Source: Yersinia aleksiciae (GTDB lineage: Bacteria > Pseudomonadota > Gammaproteobacteria > Enterobacterales > Enterobacteriaceae). From it: a stretch of DNA of 64,000 nucleotides. The stretch lies in NCBI RefSeq assembly GCF_001047675.1, contig NZ_CP011975.1, positions 3,450,073 through 3,514,072 of the forward strand, written 5' to 3'. The notes under the pieces are model-generated. The model worked only from the letters and a program-made list of their open reading frames with translations, searched no databases and was not told where the DNA came from. Position 1 is the stretch's first letter. Each line of letters starts with the position of its first letter. Below, piece by piece: positions 1-11,659 of this stretch. Made by a program: the position numbers and the translations under genes.

Positions 1-1098
1 TTGCAGCTTGATGGCGAAGAGATTGTCGATTGCGTACCGGACGTGGGCTATCACCACCGTGGCGCGGAAAAGATGGGCGAGCGCCAATCCTGGCACAGCT
101 ATATTCCGTACACTGACCGTATCGAGTACCTTGGCGGTTGCGTCAACGAAATGCCATACGTGCTGGCCGTGGAAAAACTGGCCGGTATCAAAGTGCCAGA
201 GCGGGTCGAAACCATCCGCGTGATGCTGTCCGAACTCTTCCGCATCAACAGCCACTTACTCTATATCAGTACCTTTATCCAAGATGTTGGCGCAATGACG
301 CCGGTGTTCTTCGCCTTTACTGACCGTCAGAAAGTGTACGATCTGGTTGAAGCAATTACCGGTTTCCGTATGCACCCGGCTTGGTTCCGTATTGGTGGCG
401 TCGCCCACGACCTGCCGCGCGGTTGGGAACGTCTGCTGCGTGACTTCCTCGACTGGATGCCAAAACGTCTGGACTCCTACGTCAAAGCGGCATTGCAGAA
501 CAGCATCCTCAAAGGGCGTTCTGTTGGCGTCGCCGCTTATAACGCCAAAGAGGCGTTGGAGTGGGGCGTGACCGGTGCTGGCTTACGTGCCACAGGTGTT
601 GAGTTTGACGTGCGTAAATGGCGTCCGTACTCCGGTTATGAAAACTTTGATTTTGAAGTGCCAATCGGTAACAACGGCGACTGTTATGACCGCGTGATGC
701 TGAAAGTGGAAGAGTTGCGTCAAAGCCTGCGCATTCTGGAGCAATGTTATAAACACATGCCAGAAGGGCCATTCAAGGCTGACCACCCACTGACAACTCC
801 GCCGCCGAAAGAACGTACGCTGCAACATATCGAAACGCTGATCACTCACTTCCTGCAAGTATCATGGGGTCCGGTGATGCCAGCCAACGAATCATTCCAG
901 ATGATTGAAGCGACCAAAGGGATCAACAGCTACTATCTGACCAGTGACGCCAGCACCATGAGCTATCGCACCCGGATACGTACACCAAGCTATGCCCATT
1001 TGCAGCAGATCCCATCGGTTATCCGTGGCAGCCTGGTATCTGACTTGATTGTCTATCTGGGCAGTATCGATTTTGTAATGTCTGATGTGGACCGCTAA
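1..1098 (+). CDS. nuoC: NADH-quinone oxidoreductase subunit C/D, C-terminal part (5' partial)
   Basis: This is the carboxy-terminal 365 residues of the fused NuoCD subunit of complex I. The reading frame is open from base 1 and ends with TAA just before nuoE, so the true start lies upstream of the window and the first TTG is an internal codon. The NuoD part (49-kDa homologue) lies in the peripheral arm at the quinone-binding interface. The visible sequence is close to E. coli NuoCD, including the opening segment with [13 protein letters not shown] and the terminal segment with [19 protein letters not shown]. In Enterobacterales NuoC and NuoD are fused into one chain of about 600 residues, so roughly 235 residues are missing here. 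It is the first visible gene of the nuo operon. Confidence 0.97.
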   Translation: MQLDGEEIVDCVPDVGYHHRGAEKMGERQSWHSYIPYTDRIEYLGGCVNEMPYVLAVEKLAGIKVPERVETIRVMLSELFRINSHLLYISTFIQDVGAMTPVFFAFTDRQKVYDLVEAITGFRMHPAWFRIGGVAHDLPRGWERLLRDFLDWMPKRLDSYVKAALQNSILKGRSVGVAAYNAKEALEWGVTGAGLRATGVEFDVRKWRPYSGYENFDFEVPIGNNGDCYDRVMLKVEELRQSLRILEQCYKHMPEGPFKADHPLTTPPPKERTLQHIETLITHFLQVSWGPVMPANESFQMIEATKGINSYYLTSDASTMSYRTRIRTPSYAHLQQIPSVIRGSLVSDLIVYLGSIDFVMSDVDR

Positions 1099-1100
1099 TT

Positions 1101-1664
1101 ATGAGTGATCAAAAAGAGACTCAGGATCATAAAGAGAACCTTGATGTGGTGAATCTGGCAGTCAATGCGGCTGAACCGGCGACCACAACTGACGTTTTCG
1201 AGTTGAGTGCTGAAGAACGTGATGCTATCGAGCATGAAAAGCACCATTACGAAGATGCCCGCGCCGCGTCGATCGAAGCACTGAAAATTGTGCAGAAGAA
1301 ACGTGGTTGGGTGCCGGATGGGGCGATTCACGCCATTGCTGAAGTGCTGGGTATCCCCGCCAGTGATGTTGAAGGGGTGGCCACATTCTACAGCCAGATC
1401 TTCCGCCAACCGGTCGGGCGTCATGTGATCCGCTACTGCGACAGCGTGGTGTGCCACATCACCGGTTATCAGGGGATTCAGGCCGCGATTTCGAAAAAAC
1501 TCAGCATTCAGCCAGGTCAAACCACCTTTGATGGCCGCTTTACGCTGCTGCCGACCTGCTGTTTAGGTAACTGTGATCGTGGCCCCACCATGATGATTGA
1601 CGACGATACCCACAGCTACCTGAAACCTGAAGATATCGAGAAGTTACTGGAGCAATATCCATGA
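1101..1664 (+). CDS. nuoE: NADH-quinone oxidoreductase subunit E
   Basis: NuoE is the 24-kDa-type subunit of the NADH dehydrogenase module and carries the [2Fe-2S] cluster N1a. The four ligands are visible as C113, C118, C154 and C158, with the spacing of the E. coli protein (C92/C97/C133/C137). At 187 residues it is about 20 longer than E. coli NuoE; the extra residues form a charged, low-complexity N-terminus, and the conserved part begins around [14 protein letters not shown]. The start two bases after the nuoC stop fits tight operon packing, but no strong ribosome binding site is visible, so a slightly later start cannot be excluded. The 3' end overlaps nuoF by four bases (ATGA). Confidence 0.96.
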   Translation: MSDQKETQDHKENLDVVNLAVNAAEPATTTDVFELSAEERDAIEHEKHHYEDARAASIEALKIVQKKRGWVPDGAIHAIAEVLGIPASDVEGVATFYSQIFRQPVGRHVIRYCDSVVCHITGYQGIQAAISKKLSIQPGQTTFDGRFTLLPTCCLGNCDRGPTMMIDDDTHSYLKPEDIEKLLEQYP

Positions 1665-3031
1665 CAGCTAACTCAGGTTTTACCAAAGAGATCGTCCGTA
1701 CTCCGGAAATGCACCCGCTGACCTGGCGTTTGCGTGATGACAAACAGCCGGTGTGGCTGGATGAATATCGCAGCAAAACCGGCTATCAAGGTGCTGAAAA
1801 AGCCTTAAAAGGCATGGCACCACCTGATGTTGTGAGCTTAGTCAAAGACGCTGGCCTGAAAGGCCGTGGCGGCGCAGGTTTCTCCACCGGTTTGAAGTGG
1901 AGCCTGATGCCGAAAGACGAAAGCATGAACATCCGCTATCTGCTGTGTAACGCCGATGAGATGGAGCCGGGCACCTATAAAGACCGCCTGCTGATGGAGC
2001 AACTGCCACATCTGCTGGTGGAAGGGATGCTGATCAGTGCCTTTGCGCTAAAAGCTTACCGTGGCTACATCTTCCTGCGTGGCGAATATATCGAAGCGGC
2101 GGTTAACTTGCGCCGTGCAATTGCCGAAGCAACCGAAGCGGGTTTGCTGGGCAAAAATATCATGGGCAGCGGCTTTGATTTTGAGCTGATCGTCCATACC
2201 GGTGCAGGGCGCTACATCTGCGGTGAAGAGACCGCGTTGATTAACTCGCTGGAAGGTCGCCGCGCTAACCCACGTTCCAAGCCACCTTTCCCCGCGTCTT
2301 CGGGTGTTTGGGGTAAGCCGACCTGCGTGAATAACGTGGAAACCTTGTGTAACGTGCCCGCCATTATTGAGCATGGCGTGGAGTGGTATCAGGGGATCAC
2401 CGCCGGGAAGAGTAACGATGCCGGGACCAAACTGATGGGCTTCTCTGGCCGGGTGAAAAACCCAGGTCTGTGGGAGCTGCCATTTGGTATCACCGCCCGT
2501 GAAATTCTGGAAGATTACGCTGGTGGCATGCGTGATGGCTTGAAATTCAAAGCATGGCAGCCGGGCGGCGCAGGGACTGACTTTCTGACCGCTGACCATC
2601 TGGATTTGCCGATGGACTTCGAAAACATCGCCAAAGCAGGCAGCCGTTTAGGCACCGCATTGGCAATGGCGGTAGACCACGAAATTGGCATGGTACCGCT
2701 GGTGCGTAATCTGGAAGAGTTTTTTTCCCGCGAATCCTGTGGCTGGTGTACGCCTTGCCGCGATGGTTTGCCATGGAGCGTGAAGATCCTGCGTGCACTG
2801 GAGCGCGGCGAAGGTCAGCCGGGCGACATCGAGACGCTGGAGCAGCTATGCCGCTTCTTAGGGCCAGGCAAAACCTTCTGTGCTCACGCACCGGGCGCGG
2901 TTGAACCACTACAAAGTGCGATCAAATATTTCCGGGAAGAGTTCGAAGCCGGGATCGCAACGAAGGACTATGGCAACACCCGAGCCATAGCCGGTATTCA
3001 GCCGAATAACCTATTGAAGCAACGTTGGTAG
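1661..3031 (+). CDS. nuoF: NADH-quinone oxidoreductase subunit F
   Basis: NuoF (51-kDa type) binds NADH and FMN and carries the [4Fe-4S] cluster N3, so it is the electron entry point of complex I. The glycine-rich nucleotide site [13 protein letters not shown] lies near residues 67-80. The cluster ligands are C360, C363, C366 and C407, in the motifs ESCGWCTPC and TFCAHAPG. It is 456 residues long, about ten more than E. coli NuoF, with the divergent part in the last 30 residues. The start codon overlaps the nuoE stop. Unlike E. coli, a spacer of about 106 bases separates it from nuoG. Confidence 0.97.
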   Translation: MTANSGFTKEIVRTPEMHPLTWRLRDDKQPVWLDEYRSKTGYQGAEKALKGMAPPDVVSLVKDAGLKGRGGAGFSTGLKWSLMPKDESMNIRYLLCNADEMEPGTYKDRLLMEQLPHLLVEGMLISAFALKAYRGYIFLRGEYIEAAVNLRRAIAEATEAGLLGKNIMGSGFDFELIVHTGAGRYICGEETALINSLEGRRANPRSKPPFPASSGVWGKPTCVNNVETLCNVPAIIEHGVEWYQGITAGKSNDAGTKLMGFSGRVKNPGLWELPFGITAREILEDYAGGMRDGLKFKAWQPGGAGTDFLTADHLDLPMDFENIAKAGSRLGTALAMAVDHEIGMVPLVRNLEEFFSRESCGWCTPCRDGLPWSVKILRALERGEGQPGDIETLEQLCRFLGPGKTFCAHAPGAVEPLQSAIKYFREEFEAGIATKDYGNTRAIAGIQPNNLLKQRW

Positions 3032-3137
3032 CCCTGATGAATGCATCTGTCCCGTTTATCCGGAACCGGTCATTCATCCCGCCAGAATTTTTGATTAACG
3101 CTTGCCTTATGGCAAGCCACTTGGAAGCATGCTGACT
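3032..3137 (+). other. nuoF-nuoG spacer with hairpin
   Basis: This is an unusually long gap inside the nuo operon. It contains an exact 8-bp inverted repeat, GATGAATG (about 3036-3043) with CATTCATC (about 3071-3078), and a second small hairpin, CTTGCC-TTAT-GGCAAG, directly before the nuoG ribosome binding site. Neither hairpin has a T-run, so they look like mRNA processing or stability elements rather than terminators. No coding sequence is apparent. Confidence 0.5.
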
Positions 3138-5882
3138 ATGGCTACGATTCATGTAGACGGCAAAGAATACGACGTAAACGGGGCCGACAACCTGTTACAA
3201 GCTTGTCTCTCCCTGGGACTCGATATTCCTTACTTTTGCTGGCATCCGGCGCTGGGAAGCGTCGGCGCTTGCCGCCAATGTGCGGTAAAGCAATACCAAA
3301 ACGCCGATGACACCCGTGGGCGTTTGGTGATGTCCTGTATGACCCCGGCCACTGATGGAACCTTTATTTCCATTGATGACGGCGAAGCCAAAGCGTTCCG
3401 CGAAAGTGTGGTTGAATGGTTGATGACTAACCACCCGCACGATTGCCCGGTCTGTGAAGAGGGGGGTAACTGTCATCTGCAAGATATGACAGTGATGACC
3501 GGACACAGTTTCCGCCGCTATCGCTTCAGTAAACGTACTCACCAGAATCAGGATCTCGGCCCGTTCATCTCCCATGAAATGAACCGCTGTATCGCCTGTT
3601 ATCGCTGTGTGCGTTACTACAAAGATTATGCTGACGGCACCGATTTAGGTGTCTACGGCGCGCACGATAACGTCTACTTTGGTCGTACTGAGAGCGGCAC
3701 GCTGGAAAGCGAGTTCTCCGGTAACCTGGTAGAAGTGTGCCCGACTGGCGTATTCACCGATAAAACCCATTCCGAGCGTTATAACCGTAAATGGGATATG
3801 CAGTTCGCGCCAAGTATCTGCCAGCAGTGCAGTGTGGGTTGTAATACCAGCCCAGGCGAACGCTATGGTGAATTGCGCCGTATTGAAAACCGCTATAACG
3901 GCAGCGTGAACCACTACTTTATGTGTGACCGCGGCCGCTTTGGTTACGGCTACGTCAACCGCAAAGACCGCCCACGTCAGCCGCAGCAACTGCGTGGCAA
4001 TGACTGGATCCACCTCAACGCCGAACAGGCGATGCAAGGTGCGGCGGATATTCTGCGTCAGGCGAAGAAAACCATCGGTATCGGTTCACCACGTGCCAGT
4101 TTAGAAAGCAACTTCGCGCTGCGTGAGTTGGTGGGTGCGGAAAACTTCTACACCGGTATCGACGCAGGTGAACAACAACGCCTGCAATTGATGCTGAAAG
4201 TCCTGCAAGAAGGCGGGATCTACACGCCAGCGCTGCGCGAAATTGAGAGCTACGATGCGGTGCTGATTCTGGGTGAAGACTTGACCCAGACTGGCGCGCG
4301 TATTGCGCTCTCCGTGCGTCAGGCGGTGAAAGGCAAAGCCCGCGAAATGGCCGCAGCACAAAAAGTGGCTGATTGGCAGATTGCCGCCATCATGAACATT
4401 GGTCAGCACGCGAAACATCCGCTATTTATCACCAACGTGGATAACACCCGCATGGATGATATCGCGGCATGGAACTACCGTGCGCCAGTGGACGATCAAG
4501 CCCGTTTAGGCTTCGCTATCGCCCATGCGCTGGATGACTCTGCGCCTGTGGTTGATGATTTGGCGAAAGAGCTGAAAGGCAAAGTGGATATCATCGTACA
4601 GGCGCTGGCCGGTGCGAGAAAACCACTGATCATTACCGGCAGCAGTGCGGGCAGCGATGCCATCATTGAAGCGGCCGCCAACGTGGCGAAAGCCCTGAAA
4701 GGCCGTGGTGCTGACGTCGGCATCACCTTTGTTGCCAGTGCCGCCAACAGCATGGGTCTGACCATGATGGGTGGCGGTTCACTGGATCAAGCGCTGGCGC
4801 AGTTGTCCAGCGGTGAAGCCGATACTGCCATCGTGATGGAAAACGACCTCTATCGCCATGCGGCGAAAGACAAAGTGGACGCCGCGCTGGAGAAAACAGC
4901 CAATCTGATTGTGGTGGATCATCAGCGCACCGCGATTATGGATAACGCCAGCTTGATTCTGTCTGCCGCCAGCTTCGCTGAAAGCGACGGTACGCTAGTC
5001 AATCAGGAGGGCCGCGCTCAGCGCTTCTTCCAGGTTTATGATCCTACCTATTACGACGACCCGAAAAAACCAGAAAACCACAGCATCATGCTGGAAAGCT
5101 GGCGTTGGTTGCACTCCCTGCACTCAACCTATACCCGTCGCCATGTGGACTGGACCCAGCTGGATCACGTGATTCAAGCGTGTGTGGCGGCATTGCCACA
5201 GTTGGAGGGCATCGTTGCAGCTGCACCGGATGCGACTTTCCGCATTCGTGGGCAGAAACTGGCGCGTTCACCTATCCGTTACAGTGGCCGTACCGCGATG
5301 CGCGCAGATATCAGCGTGCACGAACCGCGTCAGCCGCAGGATATCGACACGCCGTTTGCCTTCTCGATGGAAGGGAACAACAGCCCACTGGCCGATCGTC
5401 AGCAGATCCCATTTGCTTGGGCTCCGGGCTGGAACTCACCGCAAGCCTGGAACAAATTCCAAGCGGAAGTGGGCGGGAGTTTGCGCTTTGGTGATCCGGG
5501 TGTGCGTCTGATTGAAGCAGGGGAGGGAACACTCGGCTACTTCGATTCCGTACCGGCGGCCTTCACCGCAACAGCTGACAGCTGGCAGATTGCGCCTTAC
5601 TACCACCTGTTTGGTAGTGAAGAGATGTCCCAACGCTCAGATGTGATTCAACAACGGATGCCAGAGCCTTATGTGATGGTCAACCCAGCCGATGCGGCGC
5701 AGTTAGGGGTTAACCTCGGTACGCTGGTGGAGTTCAACTGTGCGGGCCAAACCTTGCGTTTGCCCGTGCGTTTGAGTGAAACCTTGGCGCAAGGTCAGGT
5801 CGGCTTGCCACTTGGCTTACCGGGGATCCCACCGATTCTGGTGGGTGCGCGCATTGAGAATCTGCGGGAGGCAGGACTATGA
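3138..5882 (+). CDS. nuoG: NADH-quinone oxidoreductase subunit G
   Basis: NuoG (75-kDa type, 914 residues from this start) is the largest peripheral subunit and carries several iron-sulfur clusters that relay electrons from NuoF/NuoE. The N-terminal ferredoxin-like domain shows [15 protein letters not shown], followed by [15 protein letters not shown], the pair [15 protein letters not shown] and CPTG, and CQQCSVGCN, then a molybdopterin-oxidoreductase-like body. The ATG at 3138 (protein [12 protein letters not shown]) is chosen because it matches the E. coli N-terminus and GGAAG at 3123-3127 lies ten bases upstream. Upstream in-frame ATGs at 3102 and 3129 are badly placed for that site. The stop overlaps the nuoH start by four bases. 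Confidence 0.96.
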   Translation: MATIHVDGKEYDVNGADNLLQACLSLGLDIPYFCWHPALGSVGACRQCAVKQYQNADDTRGRLVMSCMTPATDGTFISIDDGEAKAFRESVVEWLMTNHPHDCPVCEEGGNCHLQDMTVMTGHSFRRYRFSKRTHQNQDLGPFISHEMNRCIACYRCVRYYKDYADGTDLGVYGAHDNVYFGRTESGTLESEFSGNLVEVCPTGVFTDKTHSERYNRKWDMQFAPSICQQCSVGCNTSPGERYGELRRIENRYNGSVNHYFMCDRGRFGYGYVNRKDRPRQPQQLRGNDWIHLNAEQAMQGAADILRQAKKTIGIGSPRASLESNFALRELVGAENFYTGIDAGEQQRLQLMLKVLQEGGIYTPALREIESYDAVLILGEDLTQTGARIALSVRQAVKGKAREMAAAQKVADWQIAAIMNIGQHAKHPLFITNVDNTRMDDIAAWNYRAPVDDQARLGFAIAHALDDSAPVVDDLAKELKGKVDIIVQALAGARKPLIITGSSAGSDAIIEAAANVAKALKGRGADVGITFVASAANSMGLTMMGGGSLDQALAQLSSGEADTAIVMENDLYRHAAKDKVDAALEKTANLIVVDHQRTAIMDNASLILSAASFAESDGTLVNQEGRAQRFFQVYDPTYYDDPKKPENHSIMLESWRWLHSLHSTYTRRHVDWTQLDHVIQACVAALPQLEGIVAAAPDATFRIRGQKLARSPIRYSGRTAMRADISVHEPRQPQDIDTPFAFSMEGNNSPLADRQQIPFAWAPGWNSPQAWNKFQAEVGGSLRFGDPGVRLIEAGEGTLGYFDSVPAAFTATADSWQIAPYYHLFGSEEMSQRSDVIQQRMPEPYVMVNPADAAQLGVNLGTLVEFNCAGQTLRLPVRLSETLAQGQVGLPLGLPGIPPILVGARIENLREAGL

Positions 5883-6856
5883 GCTGGTTTACCCCTGAAT
5901 TGATTGAGATTTTAATCTCTGTCCTGAAAGCGGTGGTGATTCTGTTGGTGGTAGTTACCTGTGGCGCATTTATGAGCTTCGGTGAACGCCGCCTGCTGGG
6001 CCTGTTCCAGAACCGTTACGGGCCAAACCGTGTGGGCTGGGGCGGGTCATTGCAGCTGGTTGCTGACATGATCAAAATGTTCTTCAAAGAGGACTGGGTA
6101 CCGAAGTTCTCCGACAAGGCTATTTTTACCTTAGCACCGGTGATTGCTTTTACCTCGCTGCTGCTCTCTTTCGCCATCGTCCCGGTCAGCCCGACCTGGG
6201 CGGTTGCGGATCTTAATATCGGTATTTTGTTCTTCCTGATGATGGCGGGGCTGGCGGTGTACGCCGTGCTGTTCGCCGGTTGGTCCAGTAATAACAAATA
6301 CTCTCTGTTAGGGGCGATGCGTGCTTCGGCGCAAACCCTGAGCTACGAAGTGTTCCTCGGCTTATCCTTGATGGGCGTAGTGGCACAGGCCGGCTCGTTT
6401 AACATGCAAGATATTGTTAACTCTCAGGAGCACGTCTGGAACGTGATCCCGCAATTCTTTGGCTTCTTGACCTTTGCCATTGCGGGCGTTGCAGTTTGTC
6501 ACCGTCATCCCTTTGACCAGCCAGAAGCTGAACAAGAGTTGGCCGATGGTTACCACATTGAATATTCCGGCATGAAATTCGGCCTGTTCTTCGTCGGTGA
6601 ATACATCGGTATCGTGACCGTCTCTGCGCTGATCGTCACCTTGTTCTTCGGGGGTTGGCAAGGCCCGTTCTTGCCGCCATTTATCTGGTTTGCGCTGAAA
6701 ACGGCTTTCTTCATGGTGATGTTCATTCTGATCCGTGCCTCCTTGCCGCGCCCACGTTATGACCAAGTGATGTCATTCGGCTGGAAAGTTTGCCTGCCGT
6801 TGACCCTGCTGAATCTGCTGGCGACTGCCGCGGTCATTTTGTACAACGCTCAATAA
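5879..6856 (+). CDS. nuoH: NADH-quinone oxidoreductase subunit H
   Basis: NuoH (ND1 homologue, 325 residues) is the membrane subunit joining the peripheral arm to the membrane arm and helping to form the quinone chamber. It has about eight hydrophobic segments. Family signatures are visible: [19 protein letters not shown] near residue 36 and the acidic loop [19 protein letters not shown] near residue 205. Length and sequence match E. coli NuoH throughout. It starts inside the nuoG stop (ATGA overlap) and is followed by nuoI after 14 bases. Confidence 0.97.
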   Translation: MSWFTPELIEILISVLKAVVILLVVVTCGAFMSFGERRLLGLFQNRYGPNRVGWGGSLQLVADMIKMFFKEDWVPKFSDKAIFTLAPVIAFTSLLLSFAIVPVSPTWAVADLNIGILFFLMMAGLAVYAVLFAGWSSNNKYSLLGAMRASAQTLSYEVFLGLSLMGVVAQAGSFNMQDIVNSQEHVWNVIPQFFGFLTFAIAGVAVCHRHPFDQPEAEQELADGYHIEYSGMKFGLFFVGEYIGIVTVSALIVTLFFGGWQGPFLPPFIWFALKTAFFMVMFILIRASLPRPRYDQVMSFGWKVCLPLTLLNLLATAAVILYNAQ

Positions 6857-6870
6857 GGGGTGAATGAACC

Positions 6871-7413
6871 ATGACGTTGAAAGAGTTAGTGGTTGGTTTC
6901 GGCACCCAAGTGCGCAGCCTGTGGATGATTGGCCTTCATGCCTTCCACAAGCGCGAAACCCAAATGTATCCAGAAGAGCCGGTTTACCTGCCGCCGCGCT
7001 ACCGTGGCCGTATTGTGCTGACGCGCGATCCGGACGGTGAAGAGCGTTGTGTGGCTTGTAACTTGTGCGCCGTCGCTTGCCCTGTGGGCTGTATCTCTCT
7101 GCAAAAAGCAGAACAAAAAGATGGCCGCTGGTATCCGGAGTTCTTCCGCATCAACTTCTCCCGCTGCATTTTCTGTGGGTTGTGTGAAGAGGCTTGCCCG
7201 ACAACCGCCATTCAGCTAACGCCGGATTTCGAAATGGGTGAGTTTAAGCGTCAGGATCTGGTGTATGAGAAAGAAGATCTGTTGATCTCGGGTCCGGGTA
7301 AATATCCGGAATATAACTTCTACCGGATGTCCGGTATGGCGGTTGACGGTAAGCCGAAAGGCGAAGCCGAAAATGAAGCCAAACCGATCGACGTTAAAGG
7401 TCTGATGCCTTAG
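6871..7413 (+). CDS. nuoI: NADH-quinone oxidoreductase subunit I
   Basis: NuoI (TYKY homologue, 180 residues) carries the two [4Fe-4S] clusters N6a and N6b that pass electrons to N2 next to quinone. Two ferredoxin-type motifs are visible: [15 protein letters not shown] (from about residue 60) and [15 protein letters not shown] (from about residue 99). A GGGGTGAATG ribosome binding region precedes the ATG. The C-terminal 20 residues are polar and less conserved, as in other enteric NuoI proteins. It lies in the operon between the membrane subunits NuoH and NuoJ. Confidence 0.97.
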   Translation: MTLKELVVGFGTQVRSLWMIGLHAFHKRETQMYPEEPVYLPPRYRGRIVLTRDPDGEERCVACNLCAVACPVGCISLQKAEQKDGRWYPEFFRINFSRCIFCGLCEEACPTTAIQLTPDFEMGEFKRQDLVYEKEDLLISGPGKYPEYNFYRMSGMAVDGKPKGEAENEAKPIDVKGLMP

Positions 7414-7425
7414 GAGCCTGCTTCC

Positions 7426-7971
7426 ATGGAATTTGCATTTTATATTGCAGCATTGGTGGCAGTGGTGGCGACTATTCGCGTTATCACTCACACCAACCCG
7501 GTACATGCGCTGCTGTACCTGATTATTTCGTTGCTGGCTATCTCAGCGGTGTTCTTCTCGCTGGGGGCTTACTTTGCTGGTGCGCTGGAAATCATCGTTT
7601 ACGCGGGGGCCATTATGGTGCTGTTCGTGTTCGTGGTGATGATGCTGAACCTCGGCAACGTCGAGCAACAAGAGCGCGACTGGCTGAAACCGACCCTGTG
7701 GATCGGCCCCGGCTTATTGGCGCTGGTGCTGCTGTCAGTACTGATCTATGCCATTAGCTCGGTCACGGATTCCGGTATCAGCGGCGAAATGGTCGATGCC
7801 AAAGCAGTCGGTATCAGCCTGTTTGGCCCTTATGTACTGGCGGTTGAATTGGCGTCAATGCTGCTGCTGGCTGGTCTGGTGGTGGCCTTCCATATCGGGC
7901 GTGAGCATAAGCCGGGCGAAGTGCTGGGCGCGAGCGAAGCTGCGAAAAGAAAAACGGAGGAACAAGCATGA
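7426..7971 (+). CDS. nuoJ: NADH-quinone oxidoreductase subunit J
   Basis: NuoJ (ND6 homologue, 181 residues) is a small membrane subunit of complex I with five predicted transmembrane segments. The conserved third helix, with [23 protein letters not shown], holds the residues that couple quinone reduction to the proton channels. The C-terminus is short and charged. AGGAGCCTG before the ATG is a good ribosome binding site. The stop overlaps nuoK by four bases. Confidence 0.97.
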   Translation: MEFAFYIAALVAVVATIRVITHTNPVHALLYLIISLLAISAVFFSLGAYFAGALEIIVYAGAIMVLFVFVVMMLNLGNVEQQERDWLKPTLWIGPGLLALVLLSVLIYAISSVTDSGISGEMVDAKAVGISLFGPYVLAVELASMLLLAGLVVAFHIGREHKPGEVLGASEAAKRKTEEQA

Positions 7972-8270
7972 TCCCTCTACAACATGGCCTGATTCTGGCG
8001 GCCATCCTGTTTGTGCTAGGGCTAACGGGGTTGCTGATTCGTCGCAATCTGCTGTTTATGCTGATAAGCCTTGAAGTAATGATCAATGCAGCGGCGCTCG
8101 CCTTCGTGGTGGCGGGCAGTTATTGGGGTCAGGCTGACGGTCAGGTGATGTATATCCTGGCGATCACGCTGGCGGCAGCGGAGGCCAGTATTGGTCTGGC
8201 ACTGCTGCTACAGCTGTATCGTCGCCGTCATACTCTGAATATCGATACAGTCAGTGAGATGCGCGGATGA
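7968..8270 (+). CDS. nuoK: NADH-quinone oxidoreductase subunit K
   Basis: NuoK (ND4L homologue, exactly 100 residues) is a three-helix membrane subunit of the proton-translocating arm. Two buried glutamates on helices 2 and 3 are essential in the family; here they lie in [13 protein letters not shown] and [12 protein letters not shown]. The gene overlaps both nuoJ and nuoL by four bases, which suggests translational coupling in fixed stoichiometry. Confidence 0.97.
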   Translation: MIPLQHGLILAAILFVLGLTGLLIRRNLLFMLISLEVMINAAALAFVVAGSYWGQADGQVMYILAITLAAAEASIGLALLLQLYRRRHTLNIDTVSEMRG

Positions 8271-10111
8271 ACCTATTATATTTAACAATTCTGCTGCCAC
8301 TGCTGGGCTTCTTGCTGTTGGCATTCTCCCGTGGGCGTTGGTCTGAAAATACCTCGGCCACTGTCGGGGTGGGATCGATTGGTCTGACTGCGCTGGTCAC
8401 ACTGTATGTGGCAGTGGACTTCCTCAGTCAAAAGGCCACCGGGGTTCAGGTGTTTAACCAAACCCTGTGGAACTGGATGTCGGTCGGTACCTTCAACATT
8501 CCGTTGACCCTAACGCTGGATGGTTTGTCGCTCACCATGCTGTCAGTGGTCACTGGCGTCGGCTTCCTGATCCACATGTACGCTTCTTGGTATATGCGTG
8601 GGGAGGAGGGCTACTCGCGCTTCTTCGCCTACACCAACCTGTTTATCGCCAGCATGGTCGTTCTGGTGCTGGCGGATAACCTGATGCTGATGTACCTCGG
8701 CTGGGAAGGCGTGGGCCTGTGCAGTTACCTGCTAATTGGTTTCTACTACACCAATCCGGCTAATGGCGCGGCGGCGATGAAAGCCTTTATCGTGACTCGC
8801 GTGGGTGACGTGTTCTTGGCTATCGCGCTGTTCATCTTGTACCAGGAGCTGGGCACGCTGAATATCCGTGAGCTGATGATCCTGGCACCGCAGAAACTGG
8901 AAATGGGCTCGACCGCGATTACGTGGGCGACGTTGATGCTTCTCGGTGGTGCGGTGGGTAAATCGGCGCAGTTGCCGTTACAAACTTGGTTAGCCGATGC
9001 GATGGCTGGCCCGACACCGGTTTCCGCGCTGATCCATGCGGCAACCATGGTTACCGCGGGCGTCTATCTGATTGCGCGTACTCACGGTCTGTTCCTGATG
9101 GCACCCGAAGTGCTACATCTGGTGGGGATTATCGGGGCCGTGACCTTAGTGTTGGCGGGTTTCGCGGCACTGGTGCAAACCGATATCAAGCGGGTGCTGG
9201 CCTACTCCACCATGAGCCAGATTGGCTACATGTTCCTGGCGCTGGGCGTACAGGCGTGGGATGCGGCTATCTTCCACCTGATGACCCATGCCTTCTTTAA
9301 AGCGTTACTGTTCCTCTCTTCCGGTTCAGTGATTCTGGCCTGTCACCACGAGCAAAATATTTTCAAAATGGGTGGTTTGCGTAAAACCATTCCATTGGTC
9401 TATATCTGCTTCCTGGTGGGCGGCGCGGCGTTGGCAGCATTGCCAATCGTCACCGCAGGCTTCTACAGTAAAGACGAAATTCTGTGGGGCGCATTGGCCA
9501 GTGGCCATATCAATCTGATGGTCGCCGGGCTGGTTGGGGCATTCCTCACCGCGCTCTACACCTTCCGTATGATTTTCATTGTGTTCCACGGCGAGCCAAA
9601 AACCAAAGCGCATCCGGTCAAAGGGATCACTCACAACCTGCCGCTGATAGTGTTGCTGGTGCTGTCGACCTTTGTTGGTGCATTGATTACCCCTCCGCTG
9701 GCGGGCGTGTTGCCAGAACTTCACTTCGGTGAAGAGGGCAAAATGCCACTGGAAATTTTCTCCGGCGTGTTGGTGGTGATCGGCATTGCGTTGGCCGCAT
9801 TCCTGTATCTGGGCAAACGTCAGCTGGTTAACAGCATTGCGCAAAGTGCGCCGGGCCGCTTCTTTACGGTCTGGTGGTTCCATGCGTGGGGCTTCGACTG
9901 GCTGTACCATAAGGTGTTTGTCCGCCCGTATCTGTGGATTGCAAAACTGCTACAACGTGATCCGCTGAACTCACTGATGAATACCCCGGCGATACTTTCG
10001 CGCTGGAGTAATCGTGGTTTGACCGTCAGTGAAAATGGACAGGTGCGTTGGTATGTCGCGTCTATGGGTTTGGGTGCAGTCGTCGTACTGGCTCTGTTGC
10101 TTTTCGTTTAA
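8267..10111 (+). CDS. nuoL: NADH-quinone oxidoreductase subunit L
   Basis: NuoL (ND5 homologue, 614 residues) is the distal antiporter-like proton pump of complex I. It has 14 core transmembrane segments plus the long lateral helix near the C-terminus that runs along the membrane arm. Antiporter-family signatures are visible: [19 protein letters not shown] near residue 140 and [24 protein letters not shown] near residue 245. Length matches E. coli NuoL (613). It overlaps nuoK by four bases and is followed by nuoM after 18 bases. Confidence 0.97.
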   Translation: MNLLYLTILLPLLGFLLLAFSRGRWSENTSATVGVGSIGLTALVTLYVAVDFLSQKATGVQVFNQTLWNWMSVGTFNIPLTLTLDGLSLTMLSVVTGVGFLIHMYASWYMRGEEGYSRFFAYTNLFIASMVVLVLADNLMLMYLGWEGVGLCSYLLIGFYYTNPANGAAAMKAFIVTRVGDVFLAIALFILYQELGTLNIRELMILAPQKLEMGSTAITWATLMLLGGAVGKSAQLPLQTWLADAMAGPTPVSALIHAATMVTAGVYLIARTHGLFLMAPEVLHLVGIIGAVTLVLAGFAALVQTDIKRVLAYSTMSQIGYMFLALGVQAWDAAIFHLMTHAFFKALLFLSSGSVILACHHEQNIFKMGGLRKTIPLVYICFLVGGAALAALPIVTAGFYSKDEILWGALASGHINLMVAGLVGAFLTALYTFRMIFIVFHGEPKTKAHPVKGITHNLPLIVLLVLSTFVGALITPPLAGVLPELHFGEEGKMPLEIFSGVLVVIGIALAAFLYLGKRQLVNSIAQSAPGRFFTVWWFHAWGFDWLYHKVFVRPYLWIAKLLQRDPLNSLMNTPAILSRWSNRGLTVSENGQVRWYVASMGLGAVVVLALLLFV

Positions 10112-10129
10112 TTAGGGACACAAAACGCC

Positions 10130-11653
10130 ATGCTATTACCTTGGCTAATTCTTCTCCCCTTTATCGGCGGTCTGCTGTCTTGGCAGTGTGAGCGCTTCGG
10201 TACTAAAGTACCGCGTTGGATAGCGCTGTTCGCGATGGGGCTGACATTGGTGCTCTCCCTGCTACTGTGGGGACAGGGCAACTATTCACTGGTTAATCCA
10301 GCGGGTATCCCGCAATGGCAATCAGAATTCACCTTGCCGTGGATCCCACGGTTCGGTATTGAATTCCATCTGGCACTGGATGGTCTATCACTGCTGATGG
10401 TGGTGCTGACCGGCCTGCTCGGTGCCTTGGCTATCCTCTGTTCGTGGCGTGAAATTCAGCGCAATCAGGGCTTCTTCTACCTGAATCTGTTGTGGATTCT
10501 GGGTGGGGTAATCGGCGTGTTCCTCGCCATCGACATGTTCCTGTTCTTCTTCTTCTGGGAAATGATGTTGGTGCCGATGTACTTCCTGATTGCCTTGTGG
10601 GGTCACAAAGCATCAGACGGTAAAACCCGTATCGCGGCGGCAACCAAGTTCTTCATCTATACCCAGGCCAGCGGCTTGATTATGTTGATTGCCATTCTGG
10701 GGCTGGTGTTTGTGCACTACAAAGCCACGGGCGTCTGGACCTTCAACTACGAAAATCTGCTGAAAACGCCGATGTCCCACAATGTGGAATATCTGCTGAT
10801 GCTGGGCTTCTTTATCGCCTTCGCGGTAAAAATGCCCGTGGTGCCATTGCACGGCTGGTTACCTGATGCACACAGTCAGGCACCCACCGCGGGTTCTGTT
10901 GACTTAGCCGGGATCTTGCTGAAAACGGCGGCCTACGGTCTGCTGCGTTTCAGCCTGCCACTGTTCCCGAATGCGTCCCATGAGTTTGCGCCTATCGCCA
11001 TGTGGTTAGGTGTTGTCGGCATCTTCTACGGTGCCTGGATGGCCTTCTGCCAGACCGATATCAAGCGCCTGATTGCTTACACCAGCGTGTCACACATGGG
11101 CTTCGTGCTGATTGCCATCTACACCGGCAGCCAACTGGCCTATCAGGGTGCGGTTATCCAGATGATTGCTCACGGCTTGTCAGCCGCGGGGATGTTCATT
11201 ATCTGCGGTCAGTTGTACGAGCGCCTGCATACCCGTGATATGCGCCAGATGGGCGGCCTGTGGGGGCGGATTAAATACTTGCCAGCGCTGTCGCTGTTCT
11301 TCGCGGTGGCCACATTGGGGATGCCGGGTACCGGTAACTTCGTCGGCGAATTTATGATCCTGTTCGGCAGCTTCCAGGTCGTTCCGGTGATTACTGTGAT
11401 CTCTACTTTTGGGCTGGTGTTTGCTTCGGTTTACGCGCTAATCATGATGCAACGTGCTTATTACGGCGCGCCAAAATCAGAAGAGGCGTTACCGGGCATG
11501 AGTGCAAGGGAACTGTCTATCATCCTGCTGTTAGTGGCGTTGTTAGTGTTGCTCGGGGTTTACCCGCAGCCCATTCTCGACACCTCCCATGCTGCGATGA
11601 GTAATGTACAGCAGTGGTTCAATGCTTCATCTATTCCAACAACAAGGCCGTAA
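10130..11653 (+). CDS. nuoM: NADH-quinone oxidoreductase subunit M
   Basis: NuoM (ND4 homologue, 507 residues) is the second antiporter-like proton pump. The essential glutamate lies in the helix with FFFFWEMMLVPMYFLIALWG (near residue 144). A second signature, HGWLPDAHSQAPTAGSVDLAGILLK, lies near residue 240. AGGGACACAAAACGCC before the ATG provides a ribosome binding site. Length is equal or close to that of E. coli NuoM (509). It is part of the continuous nuo operon. Confidence 0.97.
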   Translation: MLLPWLILLPFIGGLLSWQCERFGTKVPRWIALFAMGLTLVLSLLLWGQGNYSLVNPAGIPQWQSEFTLPWIPRFGIEFHLALDGLSLLMVVLTGLLGALAILCSWREIQRNQGFFYLNLLWILGGVIGVFLAIDMFLFFFFWEMMLVPMYFLIALWGHKASDGKTRIAAATKFFIYTQASGLIMLIAILGLVFVHYKATGVWTFNYENLLKTPMSHNVEYLLMLGFFIAFAVKMPVVPLHGWLPDAHSQAPTAGSVDLAGILLKTAAYGLLRFSLPLFPNASHEFAPIAMWLGVVGIFYGAWMAFCQTDIKRLIAYTSVSHMGFVLIAIYTGSQLAYQGAVIQMIAHGLSAAGMFIICGQLYERLHTRDMRQMGGLWGRIKYLPALSLFFAVATLGMPGTGNFVGEFMILFGSFQVVPVITVISTFGLVFASVYALIMMQRAYYGAPKSEEALPGMSARELSIILLLVALLVLLGVYPQPILDTSHAAMSNVQQWFNASSIPTTRP

Positions 11654-11659
11654 TTCGCC

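Noticed and set aside
9326..9910. 194-codon open frame antisense to nuoL
   Set aside because: It is a shadow of the nuoL coding frame with low-complexity composition and no supporting signals.
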